Assembly: GCF_004028635.1 (NCBI RefSeq)
Contig: NZ_RQJW01000006.1
Span: forward strand, 620,001-684,000
Origin: Streptomyces cyaneus
Lineage (GTDB): Bacteria; Actinomycetota; Actinomycetes; Streptomycetales; Streptomycetaceae
Direction of reading: 5' to 3'
DNA: 64,000 nucleotides
Every line of letters begins with the position of its first letter. The stretch's first letter is position 1. A program made the translations under genes and the position numbers. Below, in pieces: positions 1 through 8,609 of this stretch. The notes beneath the pieces were generated by a model. That model saw only the letters and a program-made list of their open reading frames with translations. It was not told the DNA's origin and did not search any database.

Positions 1-2
1 TG

Positions 3-896
3 TCGTATCCGCTCTTCGCCCTGCTGAAGGGCGAGCTGTTCTCCGGCAGCGGGCACGTCTCGCTCTGGGACGGCATCAAGTACCAGATGACCAGGCCCGG
101 TTCGGGCTTCATCCTCGACCAGGGCTCCGGCTCCCACGGCGTCCTGCAGTCCTGGCTCTACTACGACCGCGTCCTCATCCTCGGCGGTCTCGCCGGCGGC
201 CTGCTGCTCCTGGTCACCTGGCGCTGGTCGGTCACCGCCCGGGCATTCGCCGGACCGTCGTGCGCGGTGGTGATCCTCGCCCTGGTGGCCATGCGCCCCA
301 GCGGCTACCTGCCCGCGATGTACGTCATCCAGGCGCTGCCCTTCCTCGCCCTCGTCCTCGCCGGAGGAACCGCCTCCGTCGCCCACGCCGTACTGCGGCG
401 ACGGCGCTCCGAGGAGGAGAAGCGGTACGTCACCGGCGGTCGGTACGCCCTGGCGGCCGTCCTCGCCATCGCCGCCGGCGCCTATGTCGTCCCGCGCTGG
501 TACGACGGCGACCGCACCGCCGTCACTGCCGACGCCAACGCGCCCTACCAGGCCGCCTCGAAGTGGCTGGCCACCGAGGTGGCGGACCCCGAGGACACCC
601 GGGTCCTCGTCGACGACGCGCTGTGGCTCGACCTGGTGCACGCGGGGTACGAGCCCGGGCGCGGTGCCATCTGGTTCTACAAGGCCGACCTCGATCCGGC
701 CGTGACGAAGACGATGCCGCGCGGCTGGAAGGACCTCGACTACGTCGTCGCCTCGCCGACGGTACGGCGCGACGCGGTCGACCTGCCCAACGTCAAGGCG
801 GCCATCGAGCACTCGGCGCCGGTCGCCGTCTTCGGCCGCGGCGACGACCGCATCGAGATCCGCCAGATCCAGACAGCCGCCGGAGGCGTGCGATGA
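3..896 (+). CDS. Membrane glycosyltransferase, GT39/PMT-like, C-terminal part (5' end outside window)
   Basis: The reading frame is open from the first bases, so the gene starts before the window; 297 residues are visible. They hold several hydrophobic segments (around VLILGGLAGGLLLLVTW, CAVVILALVAM and YALAAVLAIAAGAYV) followed by a soluble C-terminal domain of about 130 residues. This layout is typical of actinobacterial polyprenyl-phosphate-sugar-dependent glycosyltransferases with many membrane spans and an extracytoplasmic tail. The stop overlaps the start of the next gene by 4 bp (ATGA), so the two are translationally coupled, and that gene makes a likely polyprenyl-phosphate-sugar donor. 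The family call rests on topology and context; the catalytic N-terminal part is not in view. Confidence 0.7.
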   Translation, partial: SYPLFALLKGELFSGSGHVSLWDGIKYQMTRPGSGFILDQGSGSHGVLQSWLYYDRVLILGGLAGGLLLLVTWRWSVTARAFAGPSCAVVILALVAMRPSGYLPAMYVIQALPFLALVLAGGTASVAHAVLRRRRSEEEKRYVTGGRYALAAVLAIAAGAYVVPRWYDGDRTAVTADANAPYQAASKWLATEVADPEDTRVLVDDALWLDLVHAGYEPGRGAIWFYKADLDPAVTKTMPRGWKDLDYVVASPTVRRDAVDLPNVKAAIEHSAPVAVFGRGDDRIEIRQIQTAAGGVR

Positions 897-2083
897 GCCA
901 GGAATACACCGCCCCCGGCGCTCCCGGAGAGCTGGGCGATCCGACCGTAGAGGGTGTCGAGGTGCCCGAGCCGGGCGCCGTCACCATCGTCGTACCGACC
1001 TTCAACGAGTCGGCGAACGTACGGCAGTTGCTGCACCAGATCACCGAGTCGGTGCCGTCCCGGCTGCCCTGCGAGGTCGTCTTCGTGGACGACTCCACCG
1101 ACGACACCCCGCAGGTCATCGAGGAGGCCGCCCAGGACTGCCCGTTCCCCGTCACCGTCATCCACCGCGACCAACCCGTCGGCGGGCTCGGCGGCGCGGT
1201 CGTCGAGGGCATGAAGGCGGCCGGGTCGGACTGGATCGTCGTCATGGACGGCGACTGCCAGCACCCGCCGTCCCTGGTCCCGGACCTGGTCGCCACCGGC
1301 GAGCGGGCGAACGCCGGGCTCGTCGTCGCCTCCCGGTACATCAAGGGCGGCAGCCGGGCCGGGCTCGCGGGCAGCTACCGCGTGGCCGTGTCGCGGGCGG
1401 CGACCTGGCTGACCAAGTCCCTCTTCCCGCGCAGGCTGCACGGCATCAGCGACCCGATGAGCGGCTTCTTCGCCATCCGCCGCAGCGACATCACCGCGGA
1501 GGCCCTCAAGCCGCTCGGCTACAAGATCCTGCTGGAGCTGGCCGTGCGGAGCCGTCCGCGCGCGGTCACCGAGGTGCCGTTCGTCTTCCAGGAGCGGTTC
1601 GCGGGGGAGTCCAAGTCCACGTCGGCGGAGGGGCGGCGCTTCCTGCGCCACCTCGCCGGGCTGCGTACGGCCGACCCGCTGGCCCGGATGGTGGTGTTCG
1701 GGCTGATCGGACTGACGGGCTTCGTGCCGAACCTTCTCGCGCTGTGGGCGATGACCCGGGCCGGGCTGCACTACCTCCCCGCGGAGATCGTCGCCAACCA
1801 GTTCGGCGTGGCCTGGAACTTCCTGCTCATCGAGAAGCTGCTGTTCCGCGACCGGCGCCGGCACCGCCACTGGGCCGACCGCACGGTCCGGTTCGCGCTG
1901 CTCGCCAACGCCGACCTGGTGCTGCGCATCCCGCTGATCGCGCTGCTGGTGGGGCAGTTCGGGCTGGCGGTGCTGCCCGCCACCGCGCTGGCCCTGGTCA
2001 TCACGTTCGTCCTGCGCTTCGTCGGTACCGAGGCGCTGGTCTATCTGCCGCGCAGGAGCCGCACAGCAAGGAGTACTGCATGA
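893..2083 (+). CDS. Polyprenyl-phosphate glycosyltransferase: GT2 domain fused to GtrA membrane domain
   Basis: A 396-residue protein starting at the ATG that overlaps the previous stop. Residues about 30-240 form a GT-A domain of the dolichol-phosphate-mannose-synthase type, with IVVPTFNES, a FVDDSTDD nucleotide-binding segment, a metal-binding DGDCQH motif and SDPMSGFFAIRR. Residues from about 260 form a GtrA-like domain of four membrane helices. Such fusions make a polyprenyl-phosphate-linked hexose on the inner face and are thought to help present it outside. The preceding GT39-like enzyme could use that donor. The downstream secreted oxidase overlaps by another ATGA, so all three genes form one translationally coupled operon. 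The sugar cannot be told from sequence. Confidence 0.9.
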   Translation: MSQEYTAPGAPGELGDPTVEGVEVPEPGAVTIVVPTFNESANVRQLLHQITESVPSRLPCEVVFVDDSTDDTPQVIEEAAQDCPFPVTVIHRDQPVGGLGGAVVEGMKAAGSDWIVVMDGDCQHPPSLVPDLVATGERANAGLVVASRYIKGGSRAGLAGSYRVAVSRAATWLTKSLFPRRLHGISDPMSGFFAIRRSDITAEALKPLGYKILLELAVRSRPRAVTEVPFVFQERFAGESKSTSAEGRRFLRHLAGLRTADPLARMVVFGLIGLTGFVPNLLALWAMTRAGLHYLPAEIVANQFGVAWNFLLIEKLLFRDRRRHRHWADRTVRFALLANADLVLRIPLIALLVGQFGLAVLPATALALVITFVLRFVGTEALVYLPRRSRTARSTA

Positions 2084-4479
2084 GATCCGGACGGAGAACG
2101 GCTCTGTTGGCCCTCATGGGCCTCACCGGGGGCCTCCTCCTCACCTCACCCGAGTCCGCCTCCGCCGCCAACCTCATCAGGAACCCCGGCTTCGAGACCG
2201 CCGGCACCGACGACATGCCCTCCTGCTGGAAGAAGTCCGGCTGGGGCGACAACGACTTCACCTTCGAGACGGTGGCCGACGCCCACTCCGGCAGCAAAGC
2301 CATGAAGGTCACGCTGACCCGGCGCGTCGAGGGCGACCGCAAGGCGCTGATCACCGAGTCCGCCGAGTGCGCGCCCGTGGTCACCGTGGGAAAGCAGTAC
2401 GACCTGGGGCTCTGGTACAAGTCGACCACCCCCGACACCTCGATCACCCTCTTCCGGCACGACACCACGGCGGGCTGGCAGTACTGGACCGACCTCAAGA
2501 CGCTGGAGATGGCGGCGGGTTGGACCGGGGCGACGGTCCGCACGCCCGAGGTGCCCGCCGGCACCGACCGGATCGCCTGGGGCGTCTCCGTCTACGGCAC
2601 CGGCTCCGTCACCACCGACGACTACACGATGGACCAGGTCGCCGCCCCCGTCCCCGACCCGGTGTGCACGGGCACGGCGCAGGAGTGCGCGAACGGCCGC
2701 TGGGACGTGCTGCCGACCCAGAACCCGGTCCGCTCCATGCACTCCGTCGTCCTCAACAACGGCAAGGTGCTGCTGATCGCCGGCTCCGGCAACAGCGAGC
2801 AGATGTTCGAGGCGGGTACGTTCACCAGCGCGGTCTACGACCCGCAGAACGGCACGTACAAGCAGATCCCCACGCCCAAGGACATGTTCTGCGCCGGCCA
2901 CGTCCAGCTCGACGACGGACGCGTGCTCGTGATGAGCGGCAACAAGGCGTATCCGGTGCCGGGCGGGCACGGCTACGAGGGCTACAAGGACTCGTATGTC
3001 TTCGACCCGGTCACCGAGACGTACAGCAAGACCAACGACATGAACGACGGCCACTGGTACCCGTCGGCCACGATCCTCGGCAACGGTGACGTGATCTCCT
3101 TCGGCGGCCTGAAGGAGGACTCCACCGGCTCGGTGACCGCCGAGCTGTGGTCGGACGCCGAGCAGAAGTGGCTCGAACTCTGGAAGGTCAACCAGACCTG
3201 GTCCTACTGGGGCCTGTACCCGTCGATGATCCTCATGCAGGACGGCCGCCTCTTCTACTCCGGCAGCCATGTCTTCGGCAACAACATCCCGGGCACGGGG
3301 TCGGCGATCTACGACTACAACGCCAACACGGTCACCCAGATCCCGGGCCTGCAGAACAAGGACGAGCGCGACCAGTCCGCGAGCGTGCTGCTGCCCCCGG
3401 CGCAGGACCAGAAAGTCCTCACCCTCGGCGGCGGCAACATCGACTCCAACCCCAACGCGAACCGCCTCACCGACGTCATCGACCTCAAGCAGGCCAACCC
3501 GTCCTACGTCGCCGGCCCGCCGCTGCCGCAGGGCACGGTCGACCTGGGCAACGGCAAGGTCGCCCAGACCGGCAACCAGGGCAAGATGTACGTCTCCGCC
3601 GTACTCCTGCCCGACGGCAAGGTCCTGGAGACCGGCGGCGCGCTGCACAACCGGGCCGACCCGGTGTACGAGTCGTCGCTGTACGACCCGGCGACCAACA
3701 CCTTCGACCCGGTGGCCCCCGACCCGGAGGAGCGCGGCTACCACTCCTCGGCGTTCCTGCTCCCCGACGGCCGCGTGATGACGACGGGCGACAACCCGGG
3801 CAACGGCTCCTGGAACCACGACGTGTCGATCTACACCCCGCCGTATCTGCTGAAGGGCCCGCGCCCGACGATCACGTCGGTCATCGACACCGAGTGGACG
3901 TACGGCGACACCCAGCGGATCACCGTAGACCGGCCGATCGCCAAGGCCGAGCTGATCCGCCCGGCCGCCGTCACCCACTCCTCCGACCCGAACCAGCGGT
4001 TCGTCGACCTGCCGCTGTCGGTGGACGGCAACAACGTCGACCTGAACGTGACGAGCAACCCCAACCTGGCCCCGCCCGGCTGGTACATGCTCTTCGCGGT
4101 CGACGCCAACGGAGTGCCGTCGGTCGCCAAGTGGGTGCACCTCCAGGGCCCGCAGGCCCTGAGCGCCACGGACGCCTCGCCGCACGTCCATGACTTCGCC
4201 GACGGCCTCAAGGGCAAGGTCACGGGCCCGGGCAAGAAGCGGAACTCCCAGAAGGTCAGCCCGACCGTCTCCGGCTGCGACCGGCACTACGGCTCCGCCA
4301 ACGTCTGCGTCCCGACCGACTTCCCGCCGACCGTGAAGGCGACGACGAAGTCCCGGTGCGACTGGCTGAAGAGGAACGACTACGGCCGCCTGAAGGTCAA
4401 CGGCAAGGACGACCCGCTGCGGTTGGACCGCAACAGGGACGGAATCGCCTGCGGGAAGGGTGATGTGACCCGGCGCTAG
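2080..4479 (+). CDS. Secreted copper-radical oxidase (galactose-oxidase/glyoxal-oxidase family) with C-terminal excalibur motif
   Basis: A 799-residue protein with a signal peptide ending near ASA-A (residue 29), an N-terminal beta-sandwich carbohydrate-binding-like region (about 30-200), a kelch propeller and a DUF1929-type C-terminal domain. The copper-radical site is complete: Cys271 (FCAGH) for the thioether crosslink, Tyr306 (KDSYVFDP), the Tyr554-His555 pair (RGYHSS) and His633 (THSSDPNQR). It ends in an excalibur calcium-binding motif (DRNRDGIACG). The family oxidises sugars or aldehydes to aldehydes or acids and releases H2O2. The Streptomyces relative GlxA acts on a cell-surface glycan made by CslA. 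This copy is instead coupled to a GT39-like and a GT2-GtrA gene and carries extra end domains, so its substrate is probably a different wall glycan (inference). Confidence 0.9.
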   Translation: MRSGRRTALLALMGLTGGLLLTSPESASAANLIRNPGFETAGTDDMPSCWKKSGWGDNDFTFETVADAHSGSKAMKVTLTRRVEGDRKALITESAECAPVVTVGKQYDLGLWYKSTTPDTSITLFRHDTTAGWQYWTDLKTLEMAAGWTGATVRTPEVPAGTDRIAWGVSVYGTGSVTTDDYTMDQVAAPVPDPVCTGTAQECANGRWDVLPTQNPVRSMHSVVLNNGKVLLIAGSGNSEQMFEAGTFTSAVYDPQNGTYKQIPTPKDMFCAGHVQLDDGRVLVMSGNKAYPVPGGHGYEGYKDSYVFDPVTETYSKTNDMNDGHWYPSATILGNGDVISFGGLKEDSTGSVTAELWSDAEQKWLELWKVNQTWSYWGLYPSMILMQDGRLFYSGSHVFGNNIPGTGSAIYDYNANTVTQIPGLQNKDERDQSASVLLPPAQDQKVLTLGGGNIDSNPNANRLTDVIDLKQANPSYVAGPPLPQGTVDLGNGKVAQTGNQGKMYVSAVLLPDGKVLETGGALHNRADPVYESSLYDPATNTFDPVAPDPEERGYHSSAFLLPDGRVMTTGDNPGNGSWNHDVSIYTPPYLLKGPRPTITSVIDTEWTYGDTQRITVDRPIAKAELIRPAAVTHSSDPNQRFVDLPLSVDGNNVDLNVTSNPNLAPPGWYMLFAVDANGVPSVAKWVHLQGPQALSATDASPHVHDFADGLKGKVTGPGKKRNSQKVSPTVSGCDRHYGSANVCVPTDFPPTVKATTKSRCDWLKRNDYGRLKVNGKDDPLRLDRNRDGIACGKGDVTRR

Positions 4480-5210
4480 CTCGGGTCGGCGTACTCGGCG
4501 AGGGCGCGCTCCACGATGGCCACCAGCTGTTCGTGGTGCGCGCCCTTCCAGTACGCCCGCCCGCACTGCGTGCACTGCGCGAAGACGTCGTACGACCGCT
4601 GCGTCCCGCCCTCCAACTGGTCCGCGACCTCGTCCTTGGTGGCCTCTTTGAGCAGGCCGTTGCAGGCGGTGCACCGCGTCCAGGGCTGCAGCTCGGGGCG
4701 GAAGCGCTCCAGGACGTCGCGGAGTTGGTCCTCGGGGCGGGTGCTGTAGACGAAAGCGCCGGCCCACAGTTCGCGGCGGCGCAGCAGGCCCCGGTCGCGG
4801 CTGAGCATGACCCGCTGTTCGGCGGCCGAGCGGGCGGCGAGCGCCGGGTCGCCGATGTCCGTCGACTCGTACGCCGTGTCCACGCCGAGCAGGCGCAGAC
4901 GGCGGGCGAGGGTGCCGAGGTGGACGTCGAGCAGGAAGCGCAGGGGAGCGCCGGGCACCCGCTGGGGGCGCTGGACGGGCCGTACGGTCACGGACTCGCC
5001 CGGCGCCGGGATGTGCGCCACCGGCACCTCGCGGCCGTCGACGACCAGGGCGCCGACCTCGGTGAGCGGGACGCCGAGGGACTCGACGACATGGCCGAGG
5101 GTCGAGACACCGTCGGTGCTCACCTGGGCGGCACCGCCCGCACGCCGTCCGTTCGGCAGGAACAGGCGCAGCTCGGGGGCGAATTCGACGCGGATCTCGG
5201 GACCGTTCAC
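4476..5210 (-). CDS. Ubiquitin-like (ThiS/MoaD fold) domain fused to Mut7-C RNase-like domain
   Basis: A 244-residue protein. Residues 1-85 have a small beta-grasp pattern. Residues from about 90 match the Mut7-C (PIN-like) domain: LRFLLDVHLGTLARRLRLLG, then MLSRDRGLLRR. The tail carries a four-cysteine zinc ribbon (CTAC, then CTQCG about 30 residues later). The Mut7-C family is predicted to be a ribonuclease; no substrate is known to me. It converges on the copper-radical oxidase, and the two TAG stops share one CTAG palindrome. Confidence 0.88.
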   Translation of the reverse strand: MNGPEIRVEFAPELRLFLPNGRRAGGAAQVSTDGVSTLGHVVESLGVPLTEVGALVVDGREVPVAHIPAPGESVTVRPVQRPQRVPGAPLRFLLDVHLGTLARRLRLLGVDTAYESTDIGDPALAARSAAEQRVMLSRDRGLLRRRELWAGAFVYSTRPEDQLRDVLERFRPELQPWTRCTACNGLLKEATKDEVADQLEGGTQRSYDVFAQCTQCGRAYWKGAHHEQLVAIVERALAEYADPS

Positions 5211-5243
5211 CTGGTCAGGATGTCACGGCACAGGGCTCGCGCC

Positions 5244-5882
5244 TCAGGCGTTTTTCCCGGGGAGCCCGTGCTCGATGACGTCCAGGGTGCGGTCGAGGAG
5301 GTCGTGGAGGTCGTCCTTGAAGTCGTTCTCGGCCCAGTACAGGGAGATCTCCGCGAGGCCGCCGATCAGGGACATCGTGTAGACCCGCGCCTCCAGGCTG
5401 TCCCGGTCGAGTCCGTTGCGCTCGGCGACGGCCTCGGCGAGCATCCGGCCGGTGACCGACATGCTCTCCAGCATCCGGGACCGCACCGCCGGGACCTGGA
5501 CCAGCAGATGCGACCGCAGCCGGACGACCTCGGGCCCCTCCGCCAGCCCGGCGCTGATCGCCAGCCGCATGACGTACCGCAGGGACTCCATCCACGGCTC
5601 GTCCGCCGGCCGCTTGCGCAGCTCCTCCAGCAGGATCGGGTCGTACTCGTCCGTGAGGACGATGTCCTCCTTCGTCGGGAAGTACCGGAAGACCGTGGAC
5701 GGCGACACCTCGGCGCGTTCGGCGATCTGCTCGATCGTGGTGGCGTCGTAGCCCTGCTCCTTGATCAGCGCGTACGTCGCGTCGCGGATCGCCGTCCGGG
5801 TCTTGATCTTCTTCCGCTCACGAAGCCCCAGCTGGGGGCGGTCGGTCAGGGGAGAGGAGTGTGCGGAGGTCATGGGGCTCAT
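5244..5882 (-). CDS. TetR-family transcriptional regulator
   Basis: A 212-residue protein with an N-terminal helix-turn-helix: ATTIEQIAERAEVSPSTVFRY at about residues 47-67, followed by FPTKEDIV. The C-terminal ligand-binding half is divergent, as usual for the family. Its ATG overlaps the stop of the upstream MFS gene by 4 bp (ATGA), so it is read from the same transcript and is probably the local repressor of that exporter. The perfect 15-bp palindrome at 7391-7405, in the promoter of the pair, is the likely operator. The inducer is unknown. Confidence 0.92.
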   Translation of the reverse strand: MSPMTSAHSSPLTDRPQLGLRERKKIKTRTAIRDATYALIKEQGYDATTIEQIAERAEVSPSTVFRYFPTKEDIVLTDEYDPILLEELRKRPADEPWMESLRYVMRLAISAGLAEGPEVVRLRSHLLVQVPAVRSRMLESMSVTGRMLAEAVAERNGLDRDSLEARVYTMSLIGGLAEISLYWAENDFKDDLHDLLDRTLDVIEHGLPGKNA

Positions 5883-7357
5883 TGTCGGGCATCGGCCCGC
5901 TCGGCAGCCATGTCCGGGCTCTCGGACTCACGGGCATCGGGCGTGCCCGGCAGGAACGCGGCCGCCAGCAGCGCGGAGACGAGGGCCGCGATCCCGCACA
6001 CCAGCAGGACGACGCCCATGCCGTGGACGTAGGCGCTGTTCGCCGAGGCCGCGAGCTCGGCTGCCCTTTCGGGGCTCGCCCGCTCGGCGACGAGGTGCGC
6101 CGCGACCACGGACTCCCCGGCGGTGTCGGCGGCCCGCGCGGGCAGCCCGGTGACGTCGAGCCGGTCCCGGAAGGTGCCGGCGAGCAGGCTGCCGAGCAGC
6201 GCGATGCCGATCGCGCCGCCGACCTGACGCAGCGTCATCAGCAGGCCCGAGCCGCAGCCGGCGCGGTCGCGGGGCAGGGTGCCCAGGGCGTTGCTCATGG
6301 CCGGCATGAGCGAGAAGCCGAAGCCGAGACCGGTCAGGGAGAGCCACAGCGCGGTGAAGCCGTAGCCCGAGTCGACCGTCGTACGGCTGCCGAGGAACGC
6401 GGCGAAGGCCAGCACCACCAGGCCCGCGCTCACCGTGGCACGGGCACCGAACCGGGTGACGACCGGAGGGGCCGTCCGTGAGGCGACCAGGATGCCGCCC
6501 ATCATCGGCAGCAGCCGGACGCCGGTGCCGAGGGCGTCGTGGCCGAGGACCGCCTGGAGGTACGGCGGCAGCACGAACAGCAGGCCGGACAGGACGAACA
6601 TGACCAGGGTCGCGGCGACGGTGTTGAAGAGGAAGCCGCGGTGGGCGAGCAGGGCCATGTCGAGCATCGGCCGCTCGACGCGCCGCTCGCGCAGCACCAG
6701 CGCGGCGATCAGGAGGACGGCGGCTCCGAGCACGGCGAGCACCAGGGAGTCGCCCCAGCCACGGACGGGCGCCTCGATGGTCGCGTAGATCAGTGCGCCG
6801 AGGCCGGTCGCGGTGAGCGCGGTGGAGACGGTGTCGACCTTCGGGGAGGCGGGGTCCTTCGTCTCCGGGAGCAGGAACACGCAGGCGGCGATGCCGATCG
6901 CGGCCATCGGGACGTTGATCAGAAAGACCGAGCCCCACCAGAAGTGGTTCAGCAGCCAGCCGCCGATGATCGGGCCCAGTGGCAGACCGAGCGCCGAGGC
7001 GGCGGAGACGATGCCGACGGCCTTGGTGCGCTCCTCGGGGCCGAAGAGCGAGGGCAGCACGGAGAGCGCGAGCGGGGTGACCAGCGCTGCTCCGACGCCC
7101 ATCACCGCACGGGCGGCGATCACCGTGTTCACGTCGCCGGCCAGTGCGCCGATCAGCGAGCCGGCGAGGAAGATCCCGAGCCCGGTGATCAGCATCAGCC
7201 GCCGCCCGAAGCGGTCGCCGAGCAGGCCCGCGGGGAGCATCAGGGCCGCGAAGACGACGACGTACGCGTCGGCCATCCACTGCTGCTGGCCGGTGCTCGC
7301 GCCAAGTCGAAGCCGAGGGTCAGCATGCTCGCGACCAGGGCGCCGAGCGCCCACCAA
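5879..7357 (-). pseudogene. MFS drug exporter of the DHA2/EmrB-QacA type, disrupted at its 5' end
   Basis: About 470 residues from QQQWMADAYVVV onward are an intact multi-helix DHA2-type permease, with LLGDRFGRR as the loop 2-3 motif. The N-terminus is not normal. The first transmembrane helix (RRWWALGALVASMLTLGFD) is encoded just upstream, at about 7306-7362, but in another frame, and roughly 14 codons expected between GFD and LGAST are missing. The frame shift lies near 7303-7306. In the helix-1 frame I find no ATG, GTG or TTG between the preceding stop and RRWW, so the original start also seems damaged. The open frame given here begins at a TTG without a convincing ribosome site. It is either a decayed gene or an assembly or sequencing error. 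The TetR gene downstream is coupled by ATGA. Confidence 0.75.
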
Positions 7358-7390
7358 CGGCGAGGGTCTGAAGTGACAGGTTCCGTGAAA

Positions 7391-7423
7391 TGAGAGTAAC
7401 TCTCAAAATCTAGTGACTGTCAA
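7391..7423 (-). promoter_or_regulatory. Promoter of the MFS-tetR pair with a TetR-type operator
   Basis: TGAGAGTAACTCTCA at 7391-7405 is a perfect 15-bp palindrome (7-1-7). On the minus strand it lies just downstream of a consensus -35 TTGACA (7418-7423) and overlaps the expected -10 region, the usual place for TetR autorepression. A repressor bound here would block both the exporter and the coupled regulator. Assignment to this TetR is by position only. Confidence 0.7.
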
Positions 7424-7468
7424 TGGGGATCTGCTGTTGGGAGGCAGGATCTGCTGCGGGCACGCAAA

Positions 7469-7496
7469 AGGGCCACGGCTCGCAAGCCGTGGCCCT
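7469..7496 (-). terminator. Rho-independent terminator after the hemolysin III gene
   Basis: A perfect 12-bp stem (arms around GGGCCACGGCT and its complement) with a 4-base loop. On the minus strand it is followed by TTTT. It lies 26 bases beyond the stop of the minus-strand hemolysin III gene and separates it from the MFS promoter. Confidence 0.85.
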
Positions 7497-7521
7497 GATG
7501 GGGAAAGGGTGCTGCGCGGTA

Positions 7522-8277
7522 CTACCCGTGCTGGTACGCCACCAGTGAGATCCCCACGTAGTGGGTGATGAACGCCGCCAGCGTGAGGGAGTGGAAGACC
7601 TCGTGGAAGCCGAACCAGCGCGGTGACGGGTTCGGGCGCTTGATGCCGTAGATCACGCCGCCCGCGCTGTAGAGGAGGCCGCCGACGATCACCAGGACCA
7701 GCACCGCGATGCCGCCGGTGCGCATGAAGTCCGGCAGGAAGAAGACGGCCGCCCACCCCATCGCGATGTAGCAGGGGGTGTAGAGCCAGCGCGGGGCGCC
7801 GACCCAGAAGACGCGGAAGACGATGCCCGCCGCGGCGGCGGCCCAGATGCCCCACAGCAGCCACTGACCTTTGGCCCCCGGCAGGAGCAGCATCGTCAGC
7901 GGTGTGTAGGTGCCCGCGATGATCAGGAAGATGTTGGCGTGATCCAGTCGGCGCAGGAAGCCGTCCATGCGCGGGCTCCAGTTGCCCCGGTGGTACAGCG
8001 CGCTCACGCCGAACAGCAGGCAGGCCGTGAGGGCGAAGATCCCGCAGGCGAGACGGCCCCGCGGTGAGTCTGCGAGGGCGGTGAGCACCAGGCCCGAGAC
8101 GAGTGCGGCCGGGAACATGCCCAGATGCAGCCAGCCCCGGAGTCTGGGCTTTATCTCCTCCGTGAGGTGCTGGGCGTGGTGCGCGATCTGGTGCGGCAAG
8201 GAGGGCGCGTCGGAACCGCGGCCGGCGGCTCGCGTGTCCCTGGGCGCGTCGGGGACGGGCGCAGTCATGCGGGGCAT
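7522..8277 (-). CDS. Hemolysin III / PAQR-family membrane protein
   Basis: A 251-residue protein with a cytoplasmic N-terminal tail of about 50 residues and then seven predicted membrane helices. The PAQR-type motifs are present: ALYHRGNW after helix 2, LDHANIFLIIAGTYTP, and the C-terminal FHEVFHSLTLAAFITHY supplying conserved histidines. Members are integral membrane proteins proposed to be hydrolases acting on lipids such as ceramide; the bacterial role is unsettled. The gene stands alone with its own terminator. Confidence 0.93.
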   Translation of the reverse strand: MPRMTAPVPDAPRDTRAAGRGSDAPSLPHQIAHHAQHLTEEIKPRLRGWLHLGMFPAALVSGLVLTALADSPRGRLACGIFALTACLLFGVSALYHRGNWSPRMDGFLRRLDHANIFLIIAGTYTPLTMLLLPGAKGQWLLWGIWAAAAAGIVFRVFWVGAPRWLYTPCYIAMGWAAVFFLPDFMRTGGIAVLVLVIVGGLLYSAGGVIYGIKRPNPSPRWFGFHEVFHSLTLAAFITHYVGISLVAYQHG

Positions 8278-8609
8278 CGTACCTACGGAACCGTAAGTTA
8301 CGTATCAGCGCGGCGAGATGAGAGCCCAGAAGTGGCCATCCTCTCATGGGGTACCCGGAACGGGCGCACCCGGGGTGAAGCCGTGGTGACGCATTGAAAA
8401 CATCTCGATGAGTGGCGATGCTCACGCCGCTCACCTGTGACGCCCTCTGGACATATGGGCGGACGCGTCGGATGATCAAATGAGTGCGGTCGGCACCGGA
8501 TGAGCGCGGAAGATCCAGACAGCAGTCAGTCCGCGAAGCATCCGGGTCGCGGCCCCCACGGGGCATACAAGGGCATATTCAGGACAAAATCCCTCACTTA
8601 GGAGCAACC
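8278..8609. other. Intergenic region upstream of pckG
   Basis: A 332-bp divergent gap between the hemolysin III gene and pckG, with no convincing gene. A weak promoter toward pckG is possible: TTGAAA at 8394-8399 and GATGCT at 8417-8422 with a 17-bp spacer, which would leave a leader of about 180 bases. I see no hairpin strong enough to call a riboswitch. Confidence 0.4.

Noticed and set aside
2146..4767. 873-codon open frame antisense to the copper-radical oxidase
   Set aside because: Arg/Gly/Val-rich translation with no domain; it mirrors the codon bias of the real gene and is a GC-driven shadow.
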